Below, piece after piece: positions 7,906-15,796 of a stretch of 64,000 bases of DNA. The stretch covers positions 208,599-272,598 of the forward strand of contig DAOTHY010000001.1 in the NCBI GenBank assembly GCA_035447925.1. The letters run 5' to 3'. The notes under the pieces are model-generated. The model did not search any database. It saw only the letters and a list, made by a program, of their open reading frames with translations, and was not told the origin of the DNA. The position numbers and the translations under genes are program-made. The stretch is from JASUTC01 sp035447925 (GTDB taxonomy: Bacteria > Thermotogota > Thermotogae > MWEM01). Every line of letters starts with the position of its first letter. Positions within the stretch are counted from its first letter, which is position 1.

Positions 7906-8604
7906 ATGGACATCAAAGAACAGCTGAAAGAAATGGTTGCAAAAGAAGTTGTGAAATACGTTGAATCAGATATGGTGATCGGGTTAGGGTCCGGATCAAC
8001 AATGGTTTATGTGATTAATGAAATTGGAAAAGCGATTCGGGAAGGTCGGATGAAAGGAATCGTTGGTGTGCCTACCTCTTTTCAATCAGAGATTTTGGGA
8101 AGAGAAAATGGTATTCAAATCGTTGATTTTAATCAGATCGTTCGCATTGATCTGGCAATAGACGGTGCGGATGAAGTGGATCCCGAGAAGAGGCTTATAA
8201 AAGGAGGGGGAGGCGCTCATACCAGAGAAAAGTATATCGATTACTTTGCTGACCGGTTGATCATTGTAGCTGATGAAAGTAAACTGGTTCAGCGGTTGGG
8301 ACAACATTTTGCAGTTCCCGTTGAGGTCTTACCGCAAACTTATCAATCAGTAAAAAAAAGAATGCTTCAAATGAACGGTGAACCACAACTAAGAATGGCC
8401 ATAAAAAAAGCAGGGCCGGTGATTACTGATCAAGGAAATTTCATTCTGGATGTCAAGTTTCAAGTCATAGATGATCCGATTCAGCTGGAAAGTGAGCTTA
8501 ATAATATTCCCGGTGTGATTGAAAACGGTATTTTCACAAAACAGGTAGAAGAAGTATTAATCGGAAGTTATTCAGACGGTAAAATGAAATTAATTCGGTT
8601 ATAG
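7906..8604 (+). CDS. rpiA: ribose-5-phosphate isomerase A
   Basis: RpiA interconverts ribose 5-phosphate and ribulose 5-phosphate in the pentose phosphate pathway. Family motifs are complete: VIGLGSGSTM near the N-terminus, VPTSFQSE, the catalytic DGADEVD, IKGGGGAHTREK and ADESK. The 232-residue length is normal. ATG 7906 follows GGGGGGTG. An RpiB-family gene is also present in this window (28175-28648), but its context and residues point to another substrate, so this gene is the likely housekeeping isomerase. No partner genes are nearby. Confidence 0.95.
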   Translation: MDIKEQLKEMVAKEVVKYVESDMVIGLGSGSTMVYVINEIGKAIREGRMKGIVGVPTSFQSEILGRENGIQIVDFNQIVRIDLAIDGADEVDPEKRLIKGGGGAHTREKYIDYFADRLIIVADESKLVQRLGQHFAVPVEVLPQTYQSVKKRMLQMNGEPQLRMAIKKAGPVITDQGNFILDVKFQVIDDPIQLESELNNIPGVIENGIFTKQVEEVLIGSYSDGKMKLIRL

Positions 8605-8616
8605 AACGATATTTTG

Positions 8617-8711
8617 TATAATAGTAGGTGCCATTCATCAACCTGGACATTGAATGCACCAGAATGATGGATGAGGTTTTCCAAAAGTGATAAAATCAAG
8701 GGGAGGTCTAA
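8617..8711 (+). promoter_or_regulatory. TATAAT and structured leader before the ABC exporter pair
   Basis: TATAAT lies at 8617-8622, without a clear -35. It is followed by an imperfect inverted repeat (GTGC-C-ATTCA with TGAATGCAC, 8627-8660) and a second wobble-containing pair (CATTCATCA with TGATGGATG). The leader could fold, but no known riboswitch was recognised. Confidence 0.35.
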
Positions 8712-10472
8712 ATGAAGAAAAGCAAGGGGTATATTGGGACATTTTTATCAAAAAAATACTATTTGTACATTTGCGGAATAGCAGTCCTTCTTGGTGTTGA
8801 TTATCTTCAAATTCAAATTCCCATTTATCTGGAACAATTAATTGATGGGGTCAAGTACTTAAATGAAGGCATGGACGAGATATTGGCGATTATTCAAATC
8901 ATCCTCTTGCTTGCTGTTGGTATGTTTGTTTTAAGGTTTTTTTGGCGATTTTTCATTATCGGGACTTCCAGAAATTTTGAAAAATACGTACGGGCGAGTG
9001 TTTTTAAGAAATTGGTGTCTTTGTCCTCGGCTTTTTATGATAAAACCAAAACAGGGGATATTATGGCAAGAACAACAAACGATCTCAATGCCACCAGAAT
9101 GATGCTTTCGCAAGGTGTGATCATGCTCACTGATTCCATTATTCTTGGTACTTTAAGTGTCTATATGATGATCACAAGGGTGGACCTTCGATTGACTCTG
9201 ATAGGAATCATCCCGTTGCCTATTCTCGCAGTTGTAGCACTTTCTTATGGCGGAACTATTCACAGGCGCTTTGAGGCTATGCAGAAATCCTTTTCGGATA
9301 TTACGGATACCGTACAAGAAACATTGGATGGCATGCAGGTTGTTAAAAGTTATACCATGGAAAAGGAACGGGGTAATACCTTTTTTGGTAAATGTCAAGA
9401 TTATTTTAAAAAGTCCATGAAGCTAATCAAACTCTGGGGGACTTTTAACCCCATGATCGAGTTGATGGCTTCGTTGGGAATGGCCTTGACGATTTTGTAT
9501 GGTGGCCGTTTGGTTATTCTTGGAGAAATATCTCTTGGGCAATTTGTCGCTTTTTCACAATATTTAATGATGTTAGTTTGGCCAATCATAGCCATAGGCT
9601 GGGTTGTTAATGTCATTCAGAGGGGGAGAGCTTCCTATAAACGCATAATGTGGATAGAAGAACAAACATCAGAAGTTAGGGATCCGGATTATGCAAAAAC
9701 TGCTGACTTGTCAAAGGAGATTAGCATTAAAAATCTTTCTTTTCATTATCCCGGAAGCGAAAAAAGGGTACTCCATCATATCAATATAATGATTAAACCG
9801 GGACAGACTGTAGCATTTGTGGGGAAAACAGGAAGCGGGAAATCTACAATGGCCAAATTACTGGTCAAGATGTATTCTGTTAAGGATCAGCAAATTTACA
9901 TCGGGAATGATGATATCAATCAGTTAAGGATGAAAGAAATAAGAGAACAAGTTGCCTACGTCCCACAGGAAACGTTTTTGTTTTCTGCAACCATCACTGA
10001 AAATATTGGGTTTAGTGTAGACAATTATTCTCAAGAGGATGTTGAACAATACGCCCATTTGGCTGCTGTTCATTCTAATATCGAAGATTTTCCACATGGG
10101 TATAAAACCATTATAGGAGAAAGAGGGGTTACTTTATCAGGAGGTCAGAAACAAAGAGTGGCTATTGCAAGAGCGCTTATGAAAAAAACACCAGTTGTTA
10201 TTCTTGATGATTGTTTGAGTGCAGTGGATACGGAAACTGAACTGAGAATCTTGAATAGTCTGAATGAGGAGATCAAAGATCGTACGACAATTATCATCTC
10301 GCATCGTTTAAAAGCCGTTTCAAGAGCCGATCAAATATTTGTTTTTGATGAGGGCAGAGTGATAGAAACAGGGACACATGAAGAGCTTCTGGAAAAGAAT
10401 GGACAATACACTCAATTGTACAATAAGCAATTAATCGAAGAAGAACTCAAAGGAGAGGATATCAATGGCTGA
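8712..10472 (+). CDS. ABC exporter half-transporter, degenerate-site subunit
   Basis: This is the first half of a heterodimeric multidrug-type ABC exporter resembling Thermotoga TM287/TM288 and LmrCD. It has six membrane helices (about residues 15-320) followed by an ATPase domain. Walker A is GKTGSGKST (about 371-379), the signature is LSGGQKQR (about 475) and Walker B is VVILDDC. The catalytic Glu of Walker B is Asp here, which marks the subunit contributing the inactive ATP site. It starts at ATG behind GGGGAGGT, and its stop overlaps the next gene by 8 bp, so the two are translated together. The substrate is unknown (drugs or lipids). Confidence 0.92.
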   Translation: MKKSKGYIGTFLSKKYYLYICGIAVLLGVDYLQIQIPIYLEQLIDGVKYLNEGMDEILAIIQIILLLAVGMFVLRFFWRFFIIGTSRNFEKYVRASVFKKLVSLSSAFYDKTKTGDIMARTTNDLNATRMMLSQGVIMLTDSIILGTLSVYMMITRVDLRLTLIGIIPLPILAVVALSYGGTIHRRFEAMQKSFSDITDTVQETLDGMQVVKSYTMEKERGNTFFGKCQDYFKKSMKLIKLWGTFNPMIELMASLGMALTILYGGRLVILGEISLGQFVAFSQYLMMLVWPIIAIGWVVNVIQRGRASYKRIMWIEEQTSEVRDPDYAKTADLSKEISIKNLSFHYPGSEKRVLHHINIMIKPGQTVAFVGKTGSGKSTMAKLLVKMYSVKDQQIYIGNDDINQLRMKEIREQVAYVPQETFLFSATITENIGFSVDNYSQEDVEQYAHLAAVHSNIEDFPHGYKTIIGERGVTLSGGQKQRVAIARALMKKTPVVILDDCLSAVDTETELRILNSLNEEIKDRTTIIISHRLKAVSRADQIFVFDEGRVIETGTHEELLEKNGQYTQLYNKQLIEEELKGEDING

Positions 10473-12453
10473 AAATAAAGATTTCAGATTAGAAAGTGAA
10501 ACAGCCGGAAGTAAATTTGACTTTGAGATATTCAAACGATTATGGGAATATGTGAAACCCTATAAACTGCTTTTTGTTTTAAGTCTTGTCTTTTTAGGTT
10601 TGGGTACTGTTCTTCAGTTGTCTATTCCCTATTTTACGAAAATTGCCATTGATAATTACATGTCACAGGATTATGCATACAGTGTATCCGACGTTGAATT
10701 AGATCAGGGAATTCAGATAGATTCACAAGGCAAACAGATTTGGATTCAAAAAAACGATCAAGGTCGTTTTCAATTGATGTTTTTAAAAGAGGGAAATGAG
10801 ACTGGTTTTAACTTAACCGATGGAGAAACGGCTTATTATTTGAGTTCTGAGGATATGAGTATATTAAGGGACAAAGACATTCATTCCTTAAATATCTTGG
10901 TTATTTTGCTTATTGCCGTTTTGATTGGAAATTTCTTTTGTACATTTGGGCAAGTCATAACGTCAAATCTAATGGGACAAAAAGTCATTTTAGATATTAG
11001 AGACCAACTATTTAGACACCTGTTAAGACTACCTATGAAATTTTACGATAAAAATCCCACCGGTCGAATAGTTACCAGAGTGACGAATGATACTGAAAAC
11101 TTAAACGAATTTTTTACAACAGCCATAACGAGTTTGATCAAAGATGTTTTATTATTGGCTGGAATTATTGTGTTTATGATTATTATCAGTCCCCAGTTAA
11201 CGGGTTATGCCATGATAGTCGTTCCTTTTATTGTGCTTGCAACCATTTTGTTTAGGCTTTTTGCACGAAAAGCATTCAGAAAGGTTCGAACCAGATTGGC
11301 CAGGATTAACGCTTTTATGGCAGAGCATATCTCCGGGATGTCAGTGATTCAGCTGTTTAACCGAGAGAAGTCGAAACAAAAGGAGTTTGCAGACATCAAT
11401 CAAAGTTATTACAAATCAACCTTACAACAATTAATGGTCTTTGCCATTTTCAGACCTACCATGGATTTGTTGTTTTATTTAGGGATGACGACCGTTATAT
11501 GGTTTGCGGCAAAGGATTTGATATCCGGTACATTGACTTTTGGAATCCTTTACGCCTTTATCAATTATATCGATATGCTTTTTCAACCGCTTCGTGATAT
11601 TTCTGAAAAGTTTAACATTGTTCAAAATGCCTTTGCCTCTTCAGAAAAAATATTTAATTTAATGGATGAAAAAGAAGGTATCGGTGTTGATTCAAAAACA
11701 ATCAAGAAAGAAATTAGTAAAGGCGAAGTCGTCTTTAAAGATGTGAAACTTTCTTATGATGGAGAAAAACAAGTACTAAGGGGTATTTCTTTTGACATTA
11801 AGCCTGAAGAAGAAATTGCAATTGTAGGAGAAACAGGTGCAGGGAAAACCTCAATGATGAATATTTTAACCGCACTATATCCCATTCAGGATGGGGAGAT
11901 AAGGATTGATGATTTATCCATCTATGATTATCAAACAAAGCTTCTACGCCAGGGGATAGCTGTTGTACTTCAAGATGTATTCTTATTTTCAGGCACCGTT
12001 TTGGATAATATCAAATTGTTCAATGAGGATATCACAGATGAACAGGCAATTGAAGCCGCCAAATACGTTCATGTAGATCATTTGATCAATAAGTTTGAAA
12101 ATGGGTTTCACACTAATATTACTGAAAGGGCGGCAACATTGTCTGCTGGTGAAAGACAACTGATTGCTTTAGCAAGAGCAGTGGTTTCAGACCCTAAGAT
12201 TCTGGTTTTAGATGAAGCAACCAGTAACATCGATCCGGTAACGGAAGCACTCATCCAAGATGCTATGAAAAAAGTGTCCTGCAACAGGACGGTGATCACC
12301 ATTGCACATCGACTATCCACAATTAGAAGTGCCGATCGAATTCTTGTATTACATAAAGGTCAATTGGTTGAGCAGGGTTCTCATGAGGAGTTGATGAAAC
12401 TCAATGGTGTGTACAAACAGTTATATCGCTTGCAATACGATTTGACAGCCTAA
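10465..12453 (+). CDS. ABC exporter half-transporter, catalytic-site subunit
   Basis: This is the partner of the preceding ABC protein. The ATPase domain has Walker A GETGAGKTS (about 456) and Walker B ILVLDEA with the normal catalytic Glu. The signature motif is LSAGERQ rather than LSGGQ. Together with the Asp Walker B of the first subunit this gives one functional and one degenerate ATP site, as in TM287/288. About 80 residues are inserted between membrane helices 1 and 2 (about residues 65-140) and would form a loop outside the cell, explaining the 662-residue length. No gene follows on this strand. The next gene is convergent. Confidence 0.92.
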   Translation: MAENKDFRLESETAGSKFDFEIFKRLWEYVKPYKLLFVLSLVFLGLGTVLQLSIPYFTKIAIDNYMSQDYAYSVSDVELDQGIQIDSQGKQIWIQKNDQGRFQLMFLKEGNETGFNLTDGETAYYLSSEDMSILRDKDIHSLNILVILLIAVLIGNFFCTFGQVITSNLMGQKVILDIRDQLFRHLLRLPMKFYDKNPTGRIVTRVTNDTENLNEFFTTAITSLIKDVLLLAGIIVFMIIISPQLTGYAMIVVPFIVLATILFRLFARKAFRKVRTRLARINAFMAEHISGMSVIQLFNREKSKQKEFADINQSYYKSTLQQLMVFAIFRPTMDLLFYLGMTTVIWFAAKDLISGTLTFGILYAFINYIDMLFQPLRDISEKFNIVQNAFASSEKIFNLMDEKEGIGVDSKTIKKEISKGEVVFKDVKLSYDGEKQVLRGISFDIKPEEEIAIVGETGAGKTSMMNILTALYPIQDGEIRIDDLSIYDYQTKLLRQGIAVVLQDVFLFSGTVLDNIKLFNEDITDEQAIEAAKYVHVDHLINKFENGFHTNITERAATLSAGERQLIALARAVVSDPKILVLDEATSNIDPVTEALIQDAMKKVSCNRTVITIAHRLSTIRSADRILVLHKGQLVEQGSHEELMKLNGVYKQLYRLQYDLTA

Positions 12454-12504
12454 TAGAAAAGGGTTAACAAGGGTTCGGCTTGAACAAATAGCATCAGTTT
12501 TTGT

Positions 12505-13188
12505 TTATTTCGGACTCTTTTTTTTTCGATAAACCAACAGGTTTCCTTTTTTTGAAATAGATTCAATGAGGTCCATCCTACTAAGACAGTAACAAATCTT
12601 TTGAGCTCGATTCATGGTGATGTTCATCGCAGCGGATAGTTCTTTAGTGGTGAAATCATTAAGAATAATATGTTGGGGAAGATATTTCAGTAATTGAATA
12701 CCATCTACCAGTAAATGTTCTTCATGGACTTTTTTTAATTTTGCATTGATAATACTAACGCCATGGCGTCTCCAGCTTCCGTTCCCGTCATCTTTTCTGA
12801 TTTCTTGTATACTAACCATCAACAACAACAGTTCCAGATTTAAGTGTCTGAAAAGTTCGGGAATATAAATCAATTCTTCGAAAATGTCCGTTATATCTCC
12901 TTGTTTTGGAGACATTCGCTTTCGTAAAACACAATCATCTGAAGTCAAAACAACAATCTCTTTTGTCTTTATGATAGGGTGTACGATCCTTATTCGATTG
13001 ATATCCAATAATTGATTGAGTTTCTTTTTCAACGCACCGAGGGACTTGGTTTGAATTTCAATGAGCAGATCATCTCGCTTGATATCAATAATAAATCCTT
13101 TGTAGGGTACTTCAATTTGATCCCCCGGTTTGAACAGATATTGTTTGATTTCATGATGCAGATCCTTTTCATTGAAGGTGTTAATCAT
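12505..13188 (-). CDS. conserved protein, possible PD-(D/E)XK-like domain plus winged helix
   Basis: I cannot name this gene. The N-terminal region (about residues 25-60) has the pattern IDIKRDDLLIEIQTKS, a D-x(n)-E-x-Q/K arrangement like a PD-(D/E)XK nuclease core. A basic stretch containing RKRMSPKQG and a WRRHG segment follow. The last 60 residues (DFTTKELSAAMNITMNRAQK and onward) look like a winged helix-turn-helix. Similar proteins seem to exist in other phyla (I recall a DUF8091-type family), but this is recall. It is the last gene of the envelope-related minus-strand run, 14 bp after the LCP gene. The function is open, and nuclease activity is inference. Confidence 0.6.
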   Translation of the reverse strand: MINTFNEKDLHHEIKQYLFKPGDQIEVPYKGFIIDIKRDDLLIEIQTKSLGALKKKLNQLLDINRIRIVHPIIKTKEIVVLTSDDCVLRKRMSPKQGDITDIFEELIYIPELFRHLNLELLLLMVSIQEIRKDDGNGSWRRHGVSIINAKLKKVHEEHLLVDGIQLLKYLPQHIILNDFTTKELSAAMNITMNRAQKICYCLSRMDLIESISKKGNLLVYRKKKSPK

Positions 13189-13202
13189 TTGAAAAATACC
13201 TT

Positions 13203-14459
13203 TTATTGTTGTTTGATGAAGACGATTGCCTGTAACGGGCTTGGATAATATTGTCTGGTTTGTGTGAGTTCCTGAACAGTTTGATAATAAAGAATCAGAT
13301 GATCGAGATGATTGGTATCAATCAAACTAAAATCCATCTGATAAAGGGATTGAAACTTTTGCAAAATGGCCTGGCTTTTCTCACTGTGCTTATCAGAAAA
13401 GACCATTATGGTGTTGTTTGTAAAAGTTTCTGAAATCAGAGTGTTGAGTGGTTCGTTGATTAAAAAGTAATTGAGCCCTGTACCACTGAGAATGTTATAA
13501 TTGACGATTGAAAAAACTCTTGCTGTTTGAGATGTACAATTGATCACATTGATAGTCCCTTCTTTTTCAGCTATTTGAGTTTTACTAAAGGATTTGAAGT
13601 CGTCAATTAAAGTGGTCATCCGAGTATCATCTGAATGTATCGATCCGTCAGATGATATCTTATAAGGGTAATTAAAGAAAATGACATCATTCAAATCGCT
13701 GATACTCAATAATGTATAAATAATATCCTGCGTGGTAAAATCAGTTTCCATCTGACCTATAATACTTTTAAATTCATTTTCGATGAATTCAAAAGATAAT
13801 TTGTTCTTAAATTGTATAAAAATACTTTTTATAGCGTTCTTTTGGCGTTCAATTCGCCCTAAATCGCCTTTGCTGTCATCTCTGAAACGAACATAATTCA
13901 AAAGATCTTCACCATACATTTCATAAACACCAGGTTCAAAATGGATGCTTAACGATTGCTGATGATCTTCATAGTGCATGGATTCATCTACTTTGATTTC
14001 AATTGGACCAACCAGATCACCTAAATATTTAAAAAGAGAATAATCGATAACCGCATATTTTTCTATTTGAACGGTCATAAGGTTTTCGATAACATTTTTA
14101 AGTGCTTCCAGACCTCCACTTTTGTAAACCGAATTGATTTTTATGGTATCCTTGGTGTTTTTCGGATCATTGATCATCAAATCACGTGGAATCGATACCA
14201 ATTCAAATGCAGAGGTATTCAGGTCTAATCCAACCAACATGATGGCATCTGTTCTATCCGATCCGGCTTCTCCGGCATCGTCCACACCTAAAACAAGAAA
14301 AAAAACCTTCTCTGAGAGTGCTGTTTCACCTTTATAAAAGGAAGGCTTAGCAATCTGTTCAGGGAAAAATTGAATGAAAGGTCGTGGAAATAGGAACACA
14401 AAAAAAAGTATGGCGATCATGCCTAAACAGCAAGATAAAAATTGAACTGTTTTTCTCAT
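13203..14459 (-). CDS. LytR-CpsA-Psr (LCP) family protein
   Basis: LCP proteins transfer lipid-linked glycopolymers to the cell wall from the outer face of the membrane. The protein has one N-terminal membrane anchor (about residues 5-27). The LCP domain follows, with its arginine and aspartate landmarks in GSDRTDAIML, LVSIPRDL, INSVYKSGG and the C-terminal RFRDDSKGDLGRIERQ. A second region (about residues 300-400, with TINVINCT and ILSGTGLNY) resembles a LytR_C domain. The ATG overlaps the stop of the upstream gene (ATGA). In a Thermotogota the acceptor could be the thin peptidoglycan or a sheath glycan. That is inference. Confidence 0.88.
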   Translation of the reverse strand: MRKTVQFLSCCLGMIAILFFVFLFPRPFIQFFPEQIAKPSFYKGETALSEKVFFLVLGVDDAGEAGSDRTDAIMLVGLDLNTSAFELVSIPRDLMINDPKNTKDTIKINSVYKSGGLEALKNVIENLMTVQIEKYAVIDYSLFKYLGDLVGPIEIKVDESMHYEDHQQSLSIHFEPGVYEMYGEDLLNYVRFRDDSKGDLGRIERQKNAIKSIFIQFKNKLSFEFIENEFKSIIGQMETDFTTQDIIYTLLSISDLNDVIFFNYPYKISSDGSIHSDDTRMTTLIDDFKSFSKTQIAEKEGTINVINCTSQTARVFSIVNYNILSGTGLNYFLINEPLNTLISETFTNNTIMVFSDKHSEKSQAILQKFQSLYQMDFSLIDTNHLDHLILYYQTVQELTQTRQYYPSPLQAIVFIKQQ

Positions 14460-15226
14460 CTTTTCATAAACTCCATGATTGTATCAAGACTTTTATCATC
14501 AATATAGAGTCTTTCGTATTCAATGGGTTTCTCATTGCTTTCGGGTCCATTTTGCTGTATGGTAATTTTAACCGGTGCCTTGGTCATAAATGTCATGGGG
14601 ACTTCTTTATTGGCATATTGATTAATATGTTTAATAATTCGATATGAACCATGTTGGGTATAATTATGTTCTGATTGTGCCTGTATGAGTGATTTTGATT
14701 GATTGAAAAAAAGAAATTCATACCAATCTAATGTGATATGCTCTATGATTTCTACAAATTGTCCAATGGTTAACTGTTCATAGTTAATGGTATTTTCATT
14801 GGTTGATAGATTCACAATATGATTAAAAGCCTCTTGATCGATGGATGAATAAAAACTGGAATCAACCGCACCAAACAATTTTTCCACCGAACGTGAGATT
14901 TCTCTGGGATTAGGTTGATCCATCGAAATAGCCATAATGGGTTCATAACTAATTTTTGGTATAGAAATCAGATAATTTATCTTTTCTTTTTTGTCTGTCC
15001 TTATTAGGAATATCTTTTCAATCCCTTTCATATAAAAAACATAATCAATCCTGTCATCTGTCACGACTTTGGAATGAATTAAGTTGTTGTACAAAAAAAA
15101 GACAACACTCAAAATGGCAATAACAATGATAATTGCTATGGCAACAATAAATGGGAGTTTAGATTTCTTTTTTTTCTTCTTTGTTCTTTTTGTATAAGAA
15201 TGACTTCTTTGTACGGGGTATACCAT
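14456..15226 (-). CDS. single-pass membrane protein of unknown function
   Basis: I do not recognise this gene. A very basic cytoplasmic N-terminus (KRTKKKKKKSK) is followed by one membrane helix (about residues 25-47) and a roughly 205-residue domain placed outside the membrane. That domain has no cysteines and no catalytic motif I can name. Its layout (basic tail, anchor, outside domain) parallels the LCP protein that follows, and the 4-bp ATGA overlap with it implies coupled translation. A partner or accessory role for the LCP protein is plausible but unproven. Confidence 0.6.
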   Translation of the reverse strand: MVYPVQRSHSYTKRTKKKKKKSKLPFIVAIAIIIVIAILSVVFFLYNNLIHSKVVTDDRIDYVFYMKGIEKIFLIRTDKKEKINYLISIPKISYEPIMAISMDQPNPREISRSVEKLFGAVDSSFYSSIDQEAFNHIVNLSTNENTINYEQLTIGQFVEIIEHITLDWYEFLFFNQSKSLIQAQSEHNYTQHGSYRIIKHINQYANKEVPMTFMTKAPVKITIQQNGPESNEKPIEYERLYIDDKSLDTIMEFMKR

Positions 15227-15235
15227 TTTAACCTC

Positions 15236-15796
15236 CTATGGAATGCTGGTGTTAAAAGTAGGACTTGTAATGGTTGCTGGATCTTCAGTCAATAATTCTT
15301 TTACCTTTTCGATGCATCCGAGGCTATAAGATACAAGTTCCCAATTGTTTTTGGCATTACGAATATCATAATCTAAAACGGTTAACATGGGATCTATATC
15401 ATGAACGTCAGAGAATTCCTGCGTAATCAGGCAAACCAACCCTTCTTCAAACCAAGCTGGGATCGGATATTGATGTTTAATTGTAAAATGAATTAATTCA
15501 TGAATGATAGCTGGCTGAAATCTGCTACCAAGAAGATAACGGCTTTGAATATGAATACCTTGTTTGTTTGAGAAAGCAGATACAAAAAAGGGAGCACCAG
15601 TCACTTTTGTAAATTCGTTTAATTGATCATACTCATAAACCTTGGCATCAACACTTTCAATTTGAAATCCTACTAATTCAGACAATCTGTTGAAGTGCTC
15701 CTCCGAATAATCCAAAAGATTCAACTCATAAACGGATAATGCATATTGAAGTGTTGAAAGAAGTAAACCAAAGAGAACCAAAATATATTTATTCAT
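15236..15796 (-). CDS. secreted HExxH metalloprotease-like protein
   Basis: A signal peptide (about residues 1-20) precedes a small domain containing HELIHFTIKHQ followed about 18 residues on by WFEEGLVCLI. HExxH plus a downstream Glu in a W-x-E-E-G context is the hallmark of gluzincin zinc peptidases (peptidase MA-like). At 186 residues it is a minimal version. The gene overlaps the end of the large membrane receptor gene by 8 bp, so the two are probably made together. Cleavage targets are unknown. Either envelope remodelling or processing of the receptor's outside domain would fit the context. Confidence 0.7.
   Translation of the reverse strand: MNKYILVLFGLLLSTLQYALSVYELNLLDYSEEHFNRLSELVGFQIESVDAKVYEYDQLNEFTKVTGAPFFVSAFSNKQGIHIQSRYLLGSRFQPAIIHELIHFTIKHQYPIPAWFEEGLVCLITQEFSDVHDIDPMLTVLDYDIRNAKNNWELVSYSLGCIEKVKELLTEDPATITSPTFNTSIP

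Noticed and set aside
8605..8711. Riboswitch ahead of the ABC exporter
   Set aside because: Inverted repeats exist but are short and imperfect. No known aptamer core could be recognised.
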